DNA of 64,000 bases from Planomicrobium soli (GCF_003014655.1 NZ_PYAT01000003.1:186001-250000); one strand, 5' to 3'; shown: positions 1-9,290, numbered from the stretch's first letter. Program-made: numbers and translations. The notes: a model not told the origin generated them from the sequence alone.

Positions 1-425
1 GTTGCTGCATCTTCCGGAGTCACTTCGTATTCCGCGTTCGGGTATACCGCCTTGACACCTGAAATTTGAGTTAAGGTATAAAGTTCGCTTTGTGGAATTT
101 CTGCTGAGAAGCCAGAAAATACTGTGTCGTATTCCTGGATCACTTCGATATCAGCTGACGATTGTTGCAATTCCGCAAGAATCCGCTTCCGTTCCTTGTT
201 CAAAATTTGTTCAGATTGCTTTTTTCCTTTGTGCTTTGCTTGCAGAACGGAGTCTTCGTCCAACTCAACAATTATTGAAATATGATCCGATGATGAATGA
301 TCTGCTTCAACGTAAAGTGAAGCCTGTGAGGAGTCGCTGTTCGCAAAGCCTTGAGCTCCAAATGACGAAAACGCTAACAAAAACATTAAAGCAGAAATAG
401 AAAGTTTCTTAAACTTCTTTTGCAT
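1..425 (-). CDS. Secreted subtilisin-like serine protease, N-terminal part (Vpr-like)
   Basis: This gene runs off the left edge, so only about 141 N-terminal residues are visible. The ATG at 425 follows an AAAGGGGAA ribosome binding site. Residues 1-27 form a signal peptide (basic MQKKFKK, then a hydrophobic core). The rest resembles the I9 inhibitor prodomain of Vpr-type subtilases: an IIVELDEDSV strand, a charged helix, then VFSGFSAEIP and VKAVYPNAEY, which are typical of that propeptide. The catalytic domain lies outside the window. The family makes exported proteases whose prodomain guides folding and is then removed. The family call is firm; assignment to Vpr itself is inference. Confidence 0.8.
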   Translation of the reverse strand, partial: MQKKFKKLSISALMFLLAFSSFGAQGFANSDSSQASLYVEADHSSSDHISIIVELDEDSVLQAKHKGKKQSEQILNKERKRILAELQQSSADIEVIQEYDTVFSGFSAEIPQSELYTLTQISGVKAVYPNAEYEVTPEDAA

Positions 426-942
426 TAAGCATTCCCCTTTTTTTCTAGAATTTTAGAGTAGTCATCGAGACGGTGTTCCTTCGTACAGGCACCTCCTTCA
501 TACTATTCCATTTACAATCTTTTTAATATTACAATTAATTACATTACTTATCTACGCAACTAGAAAAAATAAGGAATTATCCTCAAATAGCCATTTGAGT
601 CAAAAATTTATTATATCATTAGTAACAGTTTTGCAAAAATCGCCCTAAAACGAAAAAATATTTTTTTAAATCCCTTGGAAGCTTTAGAAGAACACTAACG
701 AATCAACCTATTAAGATTTTGTCCTCAATTGAAAACTAGAAGGGCAATTAAACTTTCAGAGAAATTTATCAGAAAAAATAGTAAATATGTGTTGTAATAT
801 AGATAACTCTTAAAGAAGAATTTTCTTGAAATCAATCGCACACTTCTTATTACCTATATGTATTTTTCATTAATTCCAGAGTAAATCGACTTATGCCAGC
901 GAGACGAAAGTAAGTCCAAGACTGATTCATGGAGGTGCAGTT
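426..942. other. Long AT-rich intergenic region between divergent genes
   Basis: About 517 bp separate the protease gene (minus) from the monooxygenase gene (plus). Apart from the predicted protease promoter and the GGAGGTG ribosome binding site just before 943, it is AT-rich and I see no open reading frame with a ribosome binding site and no clear structured RNA. Confidence 0.5.
574..603 (-). promoter_or_regulatory. Predicted promoter of the protease gene with a dyad between -35 and -10
   Basis: On the minus strand, TTGACT (598-603) and TAATTC (574-579) are 18 bp apart. The spacer holds a perfect 7-bp inverted repeat, CTCAAAT-AGCC-ATTTGAG (582-599), placed where a repressor could sit. Transcription from here would leave a leader of about 140 nt before the ATG. 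Confidence 0.45.
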
Positions 943-2109
943 ATGAATATATTGATTATCGGTGGAGGTATTGCCGGCTTGACTTTAGCGGCGCAGCTTG
1001 TACAGAGCGACCATTCAGTCCAAGTAGCCGAAAAGGCATTTGGCCTTCGAACAGAAGGCTATATGATTGATTTTTTTGGTGCAGGCTACGATGCGGCTGA
1101 AAAAATGGGGCTTCTTGGGGAGCTGGAAAAAATACATTATCCCATTTCCGGCCTAAATATTAAACGAAGCAATGGCACGATCCGCTATTCCCTATCCTAT
1201 TCAAAGCTTCGGAAGTTAGCGGACGGCCGCCATTTCAACTTTATGCGAGGCGACTTGGAGTATGTGTTATCCCAAAGAATCAAAAATCGGGTTTCTATCA
1301 TGTACAATACAACTATTCAGTCAGTCTGGCAGGACGAGCAGAACGTTTATGCCCTGTTATCAGACGGTACCGAATGGCGAGGGGATTTGCTTGTAGGAGC
1401 GGACGGCATCCGTTCTAAAGTACGTGAGCTGGCCTTTGGTGATGCGCATCGATTTATCCGCTTACTCGGTCTTTATACAGCAGCATTCACATTCCAGCGG
1501 ACCGACTTGTACAGAGGCATCGAGAATAGCTTTGATCTTCTGGCGGAGCCTGGCCGCCAAATAAGCGTCTATCCTTTAACTGATAACCGGATGGCGGTAT
1601 TTTTTCTTTTTCGCAGCAACGAGACCAATAGCCGGGTGATGCGCAGACAAGCGCTTTCTGAACTCACGGACCGTTTTGGAGATATGGGTTGGCTGGTGCC
1701 GGATATTCTACGAAACAGCGAGACGGCGTCCGATTTTTATTTCGATGCTGTAGCTCAAGTGGAAGTGCCGCATTGGACGAATGGGCGCATTGCCCTTGTA
1801 GGAGATGCGTGCTACGCAGTTTCCCTTTTGGCTGGCCAAGGCGCTTCACTGGCAATGGCTGGTTCGTATACGCTTGCTCAGTGCCTCAGAGAGCGTGATG
1901 TTCCTTCTGCTTTGACTGTCTATGAAACCAGCTTGAAACCGCAAATTACCGAAGTCCAGCGGTCAGCGCGGAATTTCGCCAATTTCTTTTTTCCGGATAC
2001 AACGTTTCAGCTCTTTCTTCGGGACGTTGGCCTTCGGGCATCCATGGTCCCTGTTTTACAGACTTACTTTAAATTTAAAAGCATTCGCCTGCCCGAGCTT
2101 TCAAAATGA
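943..2109 (+). CDS. FAD-dependent monooxygenase (PHBH fold)
   Basis: The 388-residue protein has the three fingerprints of the p-hydroxybenzoate hydroxylase group of flavoprotein monooxygenases. These are the N-terminal Rossmann motif GGGIAGL (residues 7-13), a central GADGIRSKVR, and the C-terminal GDACYAVSLLAGQGAS, where the GD pair contacts the FAD ribityl chain. Such enzymes use NAD(P)H and O2 to hydroxylate aromatic or polyketide-like compounds; some inactivate antibiotics. The substrate cannot be read from sequence. A GGAGGTG site about 6 bp before the ATG supports the start. The next gene begins 25 bp downstream, so the two are probably co-transcribed. Confidence 0.85.
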   Translation: MNILIIGGGIAGLTLAAQLVQSDHSVQVAEKAFGLRTEGYMIDFFGAGYDAAEKMGLLGELEKIHYPISGLNIKRSNGTIRYSLSYSKLRKLADGRHFNFMRGDLEYVLSQRIKNRVSIMYNTTIQSVWQDEQNVYALLSDGTEWRGDLLVGADGIRSKVRELAFGDAHRFIRLLGLYTAAFTFQRTDLYRGIENSFDLLAEPGRQISVYPLTDNRMAVFFLFRSNETNSRVMRRQALSELTDRFGDMGWLVPDILRNSETASDFYFDAVAQVEVPHWTNGRIALVGDACYAVSLLAGQGASLAMAGSYTLAQCLRERDVPSALTVYETSLKPQITEVQRSARNFANFFFPDTTFQLFLRDVGLRASMVPVLQTYFKFKSIRLPELSK

Positions 2110-2134
2110 ACTTCTTATAGAGGAGATGTCCGAG

Positions 2135-2995
2135 ATGTCTTTTTCCACTCCAAACAATAAACGTGAAACTCATCCCTATAAAGCCGATTGCACAAAGTGT
2201 TTCGGCTTATGCTGTGTGGCTCTGCCTTTTGCCGAATCCGCCGATTTCGCATTTACGAAGCTTGCCGGCACGCCTTGTCACAACTTGCAGGAGAACTTTC
2301 TTTGTGCCATCCATGAAGAGTTAAGGGAAAAAGGCTTTCGAGGTTGCACGGTATACGAATGTTTCGGAGCCGGGCAAAAAGTGTCACAGATTACGTATAA
2401 CGGAATTGACTGGCGAAACAACCCGCTTTCAGCTGCCGAAATGTTCCAAGTTCTGCCCATTATGCAACAGCTGCATGAAATGCTTTATTACCTGGCAGAA
2501 GCGCTGGCGCTGAAAGACACCACACCGATTCACAGCCAATTGCAAGAAGCGTTTAATGAAACCGAACGCCATACATTGTTAGAGCCGCAAGTATTATTAG
2601 CTTTCGATATTCCAGCCCATCGTGATATCGTTAACAGCTTATTGCTAGAAGCGAGCAGACTAGTTCGCTCTACCGCATCCCTCTCTTTGCCCAAACAGCA
2701 GAAAAGGGCAAAGACGCCAGCAATCAAAAGCGACATGATAAGTGCGAAGCTTAAAGGCGCCAATCTTTGCGGCGCGAACTTGCGGGGTGTTTTCTTGATA
2801 GCGGCTGATCTTCGCGGAGCAGACATGCGAAAAACCGATATGATTGGAGCTGATCTTCGGGACGCCAATTTGCACGGTGCCGATTTCTCGGACTCGCTCT
2901 TCTTGACGCAAGCCCAGGTCAATTCAGCAAATGGCGACGGGCAAACGAAATTGCCTCCCGCTTTAACCATTCCACATCACTGGCTGAAACGATAA
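2135..2995 (+). CDS. Pentapeptide-repeat protein with Cys-rich N-terminal domain
   Basis: I place the start at ATG 2135 (286 aa) because GAGGAG lies 9 bp upstream; longer versions would overlap the previous gene. The N-terminal third is cysteine-rich (CTKCFGLCCVALPF near residue 17, then PCH, LCAIHEE, CTVYECFG), reminiscent of metal-binding Cys clusters. A helical middle follows. Residues of about 205-260 are pentapeptide repeats (AKLKG-ANLCG-ANLRG, ADLRG-ADMRK, ADLRD-ANLHG-ADFSD) that would form a short right-handed beta-helix. No enzymatic function can be assigned. YybG-like proteins of Bacillus have a similar layout, but that link is from memory and tentative. Confidence 0.75.
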   Translation: MSFSTPNNKRETHPYKADCTKCFGLCCVALPFAESADFAFTKLAGTPCHNLQENFLCAIHEELREKGFRGCTVYECFGAGQKVSQITYNGIDWRNNPLSAAEMFQVLPIMQQLHEMLYYLAEALALKDTTPIHSQLQEAFNETERHTLLEPQVLLAFDIPAHRDIVNSLLLEASRLVRSTASLSLPKQQKRAKTPAIKSDMISAKLKGANLCGANLRGVFLIAADLRGADMRKTDMIGADLRDANLHGADFSDSLFLTQAQVNSANGDGQTKLPPALTIPHHWLKR

Positions 2996-3253
2996 ACAAC
3001 TTAGCCACGCTAAAATTATAGGTGTGTTTTTTGGTGAAGGAACTTTTTTATTGGAACTTCATTAGACTACATAATAAAAATATTTTATTTTACAGGTTTT
3101 ATTTAGTTCTGAAATTTGCTGTTTAAATAACTTGCATTTTGAAACTCTTCTTCAGTTTACATAATTATTTTATAAGTATTTAAAAAAGTTTTATAGGTGT
3201 ATTTCTTATATTCTATCGAAATACTAAAATACCTATTCCTCTTTCCAAATAAA

Positions 3254-3288
3254 AAAAGCGGATCCTAAAATGCGGATCCGCTTTTAAT
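3254..3288 (-). terminator. Rho-independent terminator of parC
   Basis: A 12-bp stem, AAAAGCGGATCC (3254-3265) with GGATCCGCTTTT (3274-3285), lies just past the parC stop. Both sides carry A/T runs, so it can work in either direction. The 2996-3250 stretch is AT-rich with nothing else recognisable. Confidence 0.8.
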
Positions 3289-3294
3289 CATGTA

Positions 3295-5730
3295 TTAGAT
3301 TTCTTTTCCAGGTTCATCTTTCTTGTAAACCGCCTCGACTTTTCCGTCGGTTCCTTCATCAAGCACAAATGAACCATTAGAGTATCGGTCAACCGGCTTC
3401 AAGTTATTGACGGCAATCGTCAAACGCACACCTTTCGCTGTCACGAGAAGCACTTCATCTTTCCCGGTCGTGCTGACTACAGCAACAACGCGGTGCGGAT
3501 TCGATTTTATTTCCCGTAGCATAATGACGCCGCGTTTTGCCCGGCCACCTGTTTCAAATTCCTGAAGCTTCATTTTCTTCGCGGCTCCGCGATGCGTCAC
3601 TAAAATCAAGTCCTGCTTTTCTTCTGGGTCCAGCATAACAGCCGACACGACAGAATCGCCTTCTTTCAGATTCACGCCTTTTACGCCGCCGGTCCGGAGT
3701 CCGGTAATCGGAATTTCTTCCAATGGGAACCGGACACCGTATGCATGGCTGGTTGCCACAAACAATTCTGTCTCATTTGTCATAACACCGGCAAATACCA
3801 TCTCATCACCATTTTTTAGGTTCATAGTCTTGATGGCACGTGAATAGCGCTGGACGTGATAATCTTTCAGTGCAGAACGCTTCGCTTGTCCGTATTTAGA
3901 GACCGTGACAATGCTCGCGTCCGCATCAAAGTTTTCAAACGGATAAACTGCAAGGATGGTTTCGTTCGGCTCAAGCGGCACGATGCTCGACAAATGCTGG
4001 CCGAGGTCTTTCCATTTGATGTCAGGCAATTCATTGATTGGCTGATAGACGAAATTCCCTGCTGTCGTGAAGATGAGAACTGTGTGCTGAGTGTTCAAGT
4101 TCGCTTCAAAGAGCAGGTGATCCGTTTCTTTCATCGCAAAGTCCTGGCCGTTTGATGCGGCGTGTGAACGGACGCTTGTGCGTTTCACGTACCCTTCTTT
4201 TGTTACCGATACGACCACTTCTTCACTCGGAATCATCACTTCACGCGTAATGGTGATTTCCTCGATTTTATCTTCAATGATTGACCGGCGTGGTTCCGCA
4301 AACTGTTTGCGGATTCCGGCAAGCTCTTTCTTGATGACGTTTTTCAGTTTAGTGGAGCTGGTCAAAATTCCTGTTAATTCATTGATTAGTTTCCGCAAGC
4401 TTTCTTCCTCTTTGCGGAGTTCGGTGATGTCCGTATTCGTCAAGCGATAAAGCTGCAAGGAAACAATCGCTTCCGCCTGCGCTTCCGAAAAACTGAATGA
4501 AGAAATCAAGTTGTTCTTGGCATCCCGCTTGTCTTTTGAAGCGCGGATGGTCCGGATCACTTCATCTAGAATCGATAACGCCTTGATCAGACCTTCCACA
4601 ATATGCATGCGGTCATTGGCTCTTTGTAAATCATATTCGGAACGCTTTGTTATGATCTCTTTTTGGTGCGCAATATAGGCATCAAGCATGGTCGGCAGTG
4701 TCATCATGGTCGGCCGGCGTTTGTAGATGGCGACCATATTGAAGTTGTAACTCACTTGAAGATCGGTGTTTTTGTACAGGTAATTCAAAATGCCTTGTGC
4801 CTGCACATCCTTTTTCAGCTCAATAACAATGCGCAGTCCTGTCCGGTCGGATTCATCACGTACTTCTGAAATGCCTTCTAGTTTGCGGTCAAAGCGAAGA
4901 TCGTCCATTTTTTTGATCATGTTCGCTTTGTTTACTTCATAAGGGATTTCCGTGATGACGATTTGCTCTTTGCCGCCCTTAACTGGCTCGATTGCCGCTT
5001 TTGAACGGACAATGATCTTGCCTTTTCCTGTTTCATACGCTTTTTTAATGCCGTCGACGCCTTGGATAATCCCGCCAGTCGGGAAATCCGGCCCTTGGAT
5101 GACGGTCATCAGTTCATCAACGGTAGCTTGCGGATTGTCCATACGCATCAACACTGCATCCAACACTTCATGCAACGCGTGCGGCGGGATGTCCGTCGCA
5201 TAACCTGCCGATATTCCGGTCGACCCATTGACCAAAAGGTTCGGGAAGCGGGACGGCAATACAGTCGGCTCCATATCGGAATCATCGAAGTTCGGGATGA
5301 ATTCCACGGTGCGTTTATCGATGTCACGCAGCAATTCAGAAGAAATTGCCGACAACCGTGCTTCCGTATAACGCATTGCAGCCGGCGAATCGCCGTCCAT
5401 TGAACCGTTGTTGCCGTGCATCTCAATGAGCATATGGCGGACTTTCCAATCCTGGCTCAAACGGACCATCGCCTCGTATACCGAACTATCCCCGTGAGGA
5501 TGATAGTTGCCGATAACGTTACCGACTGTCTTGGCCGATTTCCGGAAAGCTTTATCGTTCGTATTGCCTTCACGGTACATAGCGTATAAAATTCGGCGCT
5601 GAACCGGCTTCAGCCCGTCACGGGCATCAGGCAGCGCCCGATCTTGAATGATGTATTTACTGTAGCGCCCGAACCGATCGCCGATGACTTCCTCTAATGC
5701 TAAATCTTGATATCGTTCGGTTGGTGTCAT
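3295..5730 (-). CDS. parC: DNA topoisomerase IV subunit A
   Basis: This 811-residue protein is a type IIA topoisomerase A subunit that breaks and rejoins DNA to decatenate sister chromosomes. The catalytic tyrosine is Y121 in AAMRYTEARLS. The quinolone-resistance region, GNYHPHGDSSVYEAM, carries S82 and E86 (GrlA S80/E84 equivalents), both in the sensitive state. The C-terminal half has beta-pinwheel repeats. The preceding parE gene and the absence of a GyrA-box (QRRGGRG) separate ParC from GyrA. The ATG overlaps the parE stop in an ATGA, indicating translational coupling. Confidence 0.97.
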   Translation of the reverse strand: MTPTERYQDLALEEVIGDRFGRYSKYIIQDRALPDARDGLKPVQRRILYAMYREGNTNDKAFRKSAKTVGNVIGNYHPHGDSSVYEAMVRLSQDWKVRHMLIEMHGNNGSMDGDSPAAMRYTEARLSAISSELLRDIDKRTVEFIPNFDDSDMEPTVLPSRFPNLLVNGSTGISAGYATDIPPHALHEVLDAVLMRMDNPQATVDELMTVIQGPDFPTGGIIQGVDGIKKAYETGKGKIIVRSKAAIEPVKGGKEQIVITEIPYEVNKANMIKKMDDLRFDRKLEGISEVRDESDRTGLRIVIELKKDVQAQGILNYLYKNTDLQVSYNFNMVAIYKRRPTMMTLPTMLDAYIAHQKEIITKRSEYDLQRANDRMHIVEGLIKALSILDEVIRTIRASKDKRDAKNNLISSFSFSEAQAEAIVSLQLYRLTNTDITELRKEEESLRKLINELTGILTSSTKLKNVIKKELAGIRKQFAEPRRSIIEDKIEEITITREVMIPSEEVVVSVTKEGYVKRTSVRSHAASNGQDFAMKETDHLLFEANLNTQHTVLIFTTAGNFVYQPINELPDIKWKDLGQHLSSIVPLEPNETILAVYPFENFDADASIVTVSKYGQAKRSALKDYHVQRYSRAIKTMNLKNGDEMVFAGVMTNETELFVATSHAYGVRFPLEEIPITGLRTGGVKGVNLKEGDSVVSAVMLDPEEKQDLILVTHRGAAKKMKLQEFETGGRAKRGVIMLREIKSNPHRVVAVVSTTGKDEVLLVTAKGVRLTIAVNNLKPVDRYSNGSFVLDEGTDGKVEAVYKKDEPGKEI

Positions 5731-7697
5731 ACAAGTTCCTCCTCAGCATGCAACAATTCGTTCTCTAGAATATTGTCGTCATCCTCCAAGCCGAAATCGA
5801 CGTTGTTTTCGATCCATTTCCGTCTTGGTTCTACTTTATCGCCCATTAGCGTCGTAATTCTGCGCTCTGCGCGAGCCCCGTCTTCGATTGTCACTCGGAT
5901 TAAAGTCCGTGTTTCGGGGTTCATCGTTGTTTCCCATAATTGATCGGCATTCATCTCGCCAAGTCCCTTATAGCGTTGAAGCATATAGCCTTTGCCGACT
6001 TTTTTCGTTGAAGCTTCCAGATCCGCTTCGGTCCAAGCGTACTCGATCACTTCTTTTTTGCCCGCGCCTTTGGAAACTTTATAAAGCGGTGGAAGGGCGA
6101 TGAACACTTTGCCCGCTTCAATCAATGGTTTCATATACCGGTAGAAGAACGTCAACAGGAGCACTTGGATATGCGCGCCGTCCGTATCGGCATCAGTCAT
6201 GATGATGATCTTATTGTAGGCGATGTCATCAATCGAAAACTCCGGCGATACCCCGCCGCCAATCGCATGGATGATGGTCGAGATTTCTTCGTTTTTCATG
6301 ATTTCTTCCAATTTCGCTTTTTCGGTATTCACAACTTTTCCGCGCAGCGGCAAAATCGCCTGGAACGTGCGGTCGCGCCCTTGTTTGGCCGAACCGCCCG
6401 CCGAGTCTCCTTCGACTAAATACAATTCGTTCTTCGAGGCGTTGCGGGACTGCGCAGGCGTTAATTTACCTGACAACAGGACATCCGACTTTTTGCGCTT
6501 TTTGCCGTTGCGTGCATCTTCCCGCGCTTTCCGCGCAGCGAGCCGCGCCTGAGATGCCCGAATTGCCTTCCGGACAAGCGAGGCACTTAGTTCTGCGTTT
6601 TCTTCCATAAAATACATCAGTTTTTGCGAAACCACTGCATCTACAACGCTTCGCGCTTCACTTGTGCCGAGTTTGCTTTTTGTCTGCCCTTCAAACTGCA
6701 GCAGCGCTTCCGGGATCCGGACTGAAACAATAGCTGCCAATCCCTCGCGGATATCAGAACCTTCAAGGTTTTTGTCTTTGTCTTTTAATAGATTGATCTT
6801 GCGCGCATAGTCATTGAACACGCGTGTCATGGCCGCTTTCGCACCTGTTTCATGCGTGCCGCCGTCCCGTGTGCGTACGTTGTTGACGAACGACAAGATT
6901 GTTTCGGAATAGCCGTCATTGAATTGGAACGAAAACTCCACTTCAAGTTCTTCTTGCTTTCCTTCGATATATGCTACCGGATGCAAGACATCTTTTTCTT
7001 CATTTAAATAAGCGACAAACGCCTCGATGCCGGTTTCGTAGAAAAATACTTCCTGCTGATCCGTGCGTTTGTCCACCAGTTCAATTTTTAAGCCTTTTAA
7101 CAGGAACGCCGATTCACGAAGCCGTTCGCTCAATGTGTCATAATTGTATTTGGTTGCCGAAAAAATCGTATTATCCGGCAAGAAATGAATCAACGTGCCA
7201 GATTCTTTGGTTGCCCCAATTTCTTCAAGCGTCGTGACTGCCTTGCCGCCTTTTTCAAAACGCTGGCGGTATTTCCGGCCGTCGCGGTGGATCGTCACTT
7301 CCAAAAAGCTGGATAACGCATTTACAACGGAGGCCCCTACACCATGTAATCCGCCGCTTGTCTTGTAGCCGCCTTGGCCAAACTTTCCGCCCGCATGAAG
7401 CACAGTCAAAATGACTTCCGGCGTCGGTTTGCCGCTGCGGTGCATGCCAGTCGGCATCCCGCGCCCATAGTCGCGTACGCTGATGCTGTTATCTTCATGG
7501 ATGGTCACACTGATTTTTTCGCCATAACCAGCCAGTGCTTCATCGACAGAATTGTCGACAATTTCGTAGACCAAGTGGTGAAGCCCGCGGGTATCCGTCG
7601 AACCGATATACATCCCCGGCCGCTTTCTAACGGCATCTAAGCCCTCAAGTACCTGGATCGCTTCTTCGTTGTATGCCGTATTTTGAATTTTAGCCAT
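5727..7697 (-). CDS. parE: DNA topoisomerase IV subunit B
   Basis: The ATPase subunit of topoisomerase IV, 656 aa from the ATG at 7697, which has GGAGGG 6 bp upstream; a longer form from 7718 lacks a good site. Visible elements in order: GHKL ATPase motifs (YEIVDNS with E45 and N49, DYGRGMPTG, GGLHGVGASVVNALS), the transducer domain, and the TOPRIM motifs EGDSAGGSAKQGRDR and TDADTDGAHI, then RYKGLGEMN. It is the first gene of a parE-parC operon. A LexA-type box lies between the predicted promoter and the start, so SOS control is likely. Confidence 0.97.
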   Translation of the reverse strand: MAKIQNTAYNEEAIQVLEGLDAVRKRPGMYIGSTDTRGLHHLVYEIVDNSVDEALAGYGEKISVTIHEDNSISVRDYGRGMPTGMHRSGKPTPEVILTVLHAGGKFGQGGYKTSGGLHGVGASVVNALSSFLEVTIHRDGRKYRQRFEKGGKAVTTLEEIGATKESGTLIHFLPDNTIFSATKYNYDTLSERLRESAFLLKGLKIELVDKRTDQQEVFFYETGIEAFVAYLNEEKDVLHPVAYIEGKQEELEVEFSFQFNDGYSETILSFVNNVRTRDGGTHETGAKAAMTRVFNDYARKINLLKDKDKNLEGSDIREGLAAIVSVRIPEALLQFEGQTKSKLGTSEARSVVDAVVSQKLMYFMEENAELSASLVRKAIRASQARLAARKAREDARNGKKRKKSDVLLSGKLTPAQSRNASKNELYLVEGDSAGGSAKQGRDRTFQAILPLRGKVVNTEKAKLEEIMKNEEISTIIHAIGGGVSPEFSIDDIAYNKIIIMTDADTDGAHIQVLLLTFFYRYMKPLIEAGKVFIALPPLYKVSKGAGKKEVIEYAWTEADLEASTKKVGKGYMLQRYKGLGEMNADQLWETTMNPETRTLIRVTIEDGARAERRITTLMGDKVEPRRKWIENNVDFGLEDDDNILENELLHAEEELV

Positions 7698-7711
7698 CAA
7701 TTTCCCTCCAA

Positions 7712-7725
7712 CAAACATTTGTTCG
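7712..7725 (-). promoter_or_regulatory. LexA (SOS) box upstream of parE
   Basis: The minus strand reads CGAACAAATGTTTG, matching 13 of 14 positions of the Bacillus LexA consensus CGAACRNRYGTTYC. It sits about 14 bp downstream of the predicted -10 element, where a bound repressor would block transcription. Confidence 0.7.
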
Positions 7726-7738
7726 TATTTGTTCTATA

Positions 7739-7768
7739 ATCGTATTCCAAAATGCACCTATCTGTCAA
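7739..7768 (-). promoter_or_regulatory. Predicted sigma-A promoter of parE-parC
   Basis: Minus-strand TTGACA (7763-7768) and TACGAT (7739-7744) are separated by 18 bp, just upstream of the LexA-type box. Confidence 0.5.
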
Positions 7769-7779
7769 TAATCATAGAA

Positions 7780-7800
7780 AAAGAGCGCTAGGCGCCCTTG
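7780..7800 (-). terminator. Terminator of the CoA-binding protein gene
   Basis: On the minus strand a 7-bp stem AGGGCGC / GCGCTCT with a 3-nt loop is followed by TTTTT. Confidence 0.65.
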
Positions 7801-7817
7801 TTCTAAGAAATGCCTCA

Positions 7818-8225
7818 TTATTTTAAGATGGCGTGTTCCACTTTGATGCACCGGTCCATAATGACAATATAGCCGGCATCTGTCAGCTCATTAAAGACTT
7901 CTTCGTCTACCACGTTCAATTGTGTCCAAAACACCGGACATTCTATTTGCACAAACTCTTCGGCGATGCCTTTTAAGAACTCGCTGCGTCTGAAGACGTT
8001 GACGATATCCACAGGATGCGGAATGTCGGTCAGCGTAGCGTAACTTTTTTCACCCAGTATAGAGTCCGCCTGCGGATTGACTGGAATGATCCGGTAGCCG
8101 GCTTTTTGCATCGCTTCCGAAACCATATGAGACGTCCGGTTCGGATTCGGGCTAAGGCCAATTACGGCTATCGTCTTCGCTTCATCTAAAACTTCCTTGA
8201 TTTTTTCGCGGCTTGGGTTGTTCAT
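7818..8225 (-). CDS. CoA-binding protein (YccU family; YneT)
   Basis: A small single-domain protein with a Rossmann-like CoA-binding fold. TIAVIGLSPNPNRTSHMVSEAM is the nucleotide-binding loop, followed by GYRIIPVNPQ and VDIVNVFRRSEF, all typical of the YccU/YneT family. No catalytic role is established for it. I prefer the ATG at 8225 (AGGTGAT just upstream); a GTG at 8234 is also possible. The order parC-parE-yneT-plsY is the same as in Bacillus subtilis. Confidence 0.85.
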   Translation of the reverse strand: MNNPSREKIKEVLDEAKTIAVIGLSPNPNRTSHMVSEAMQKAGYRIIPVNPQADSILGEKSYATLTDIPHPVDIVNVFRRSEFLKGIAEEFVQIECPVFWTQLNVVDEEVFNELTDAGYIVIMDRCIKVEHAILK

Positions 8226-8360
8226 TGCAATCACCTGTCCTTTTCATTCTATCATATTTGAGCCTTCCATGTTTGCCGAAAGGAATTGCTTCTGTTGTTT
8301 AACGATTGCCCTTCATGGTAAACTTGAAACATAAATATTAAGGTTTTAAAGGAGTTCAAT

Positions 8361-8951
8361 ATGGATATACTGCTTCCCGTAATTATAGCTTACTTGCTCG
8401 GCTCGATTCCATCTGCTTTGTGGATTGGAAAGATTTTTTACAAAACGGACATCCGGACGAAAGGAAGCGGAAATTTAGGCGCCACCAATACATTCCGGAC
8501 ACTCGGCGCAAAAGCCGGCATTGTTGTTACGGTGTTGGATATTTTAAAAGGTACGGCAGCTACTCTTTTGCCTATGGCAATGGATACGCCGGTCCACCCG
8601 CTTATTCTTGGCCTGATCGCAGTGATCGGCCACATATTTCCCATATTTGCAAAATTCAAAGGCGGAAAAGCCGTGGCGACTTCCGGCGGCATTCTGCTCG
8701 GCTATCAGTGGCCCTTGTTTTTAGTGGCGGTTGTGGTCTTGCTGATTGCATTGAAGATCACTAAAATGGTCTCACTGTCTTCTATTATTTTAGCAATTGT
8801 CTTCATCATTTACACCACCATTTACGCAATCAACACCGGGGATTATCCGTTTATGATTGTCATCATCATTTTGGCGTCATTCATCATTTACCGTCACCGG
8901 GCAAACATTTCCCGGATACGGAACGGCACCGAACCAAAAGTGAAATGGTAA
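8361..8951 (+). CDS. plsY: Glycerol-3-phosphate acyltransferase PlsY
   Basis: An integral membrane enzyme (196 aa, about five membrane segments) that moves an acyl group from acyl-phosphate to glycerol-3-phosphate, giving lysophosphatidic acid, the first step of phospholipid synthesis. Diagnostic motifs are YLLGSIPSALWIGK, GSGNLGATNTFRTLG and HIFPIFAKFKGGKAVATSGG, in the right order for the PlsY family. AAAGGAG lies 7 bp before the ATG. It is transcribed divergently from the CoA-binding protein gene. Confidence 0.96.
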   Translation: MDILLPVIIAYLLGSIPSALWIGKIFYKTDIRTKGSGNLGATNTFRTLGAKAGIVVTVLDILKGTAATLLPMAMDTPVHPLILGLIAVIGHIFPIFAKFKGGKAVATSGGILLGYQWPLFLVAVVVLLIALKITKMVSLSSIILAIVFIIYTTIYAINTGDYPFMIVIIILASFIIYRHRANISRIRNGTEPKVKW

Positions 8952-8977
8952 CCAAAAGATCGGAAGGGCGTGCGAGT

Positions 8978-9271
8978 GTGGAAATCATTATCAGCGAAGA
9001 TGCAATGCAGTGGTTTAAAGAGGAAATGGAAACAACGGCTGGCGAACAAGTTCGGTTTTTCGTCCGCTACGGCGGCTCCAGCAAATTGCAGCCGGGTTTT
9101 TCACTCGGAGTGACAAAAGATCAGCCGTTCGAGTCAGGGGTTGAGACAACACATGAAGACATCACCTTCTTTATCGAAAAAAGCGATATCTGGTATTTTG
9201 ATGACCACAATCTGCATGTGACCGTAAACGATGAATTAAATGAATTAGCGTATGCATATGAAAAAGCGTGA
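8978..9271 (+). CDS. HesB-like protein YneR
   Basis: A 97-residue protein of the HesB/IscA-like fold. I choose the GTG at 8978: GGAAGG lies about 10 bp upstream and the resulting N-terminus, MEIIISEDAMQWFKEEM, matches the length of YneR. The core VRFFVRYGGSS--QPGFSLGV is recognisable. Unlike true A-type Fe-S carriers it lacks all the conserved cysteines, so an iron-sulfur role is doubtful. It follows plsY with a short gap and probably shares its transcript. Confidence 0.8.
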   Translation: MEIIISEDAMQWFKEEMETTAGEQVRFFVRYGGSSKLQPGFSLGVTKDQPFESGVETTHEDITFFIEKSDIWYFDDHNLHVTVNDELNELAYAYEKA

Positions 9272-9290
9272 GAAATCTCACGCTTTTTTT
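9261..9290. terminator. Bidirectional terminator between yneR and yneQ
   Basis: The inverted repeat AAAAAGCGTGAGA / TCTCACGCTTTTT overlaps the stop codons of both convergent genes and has A/T runs on both sides. Confidence 0.85.
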
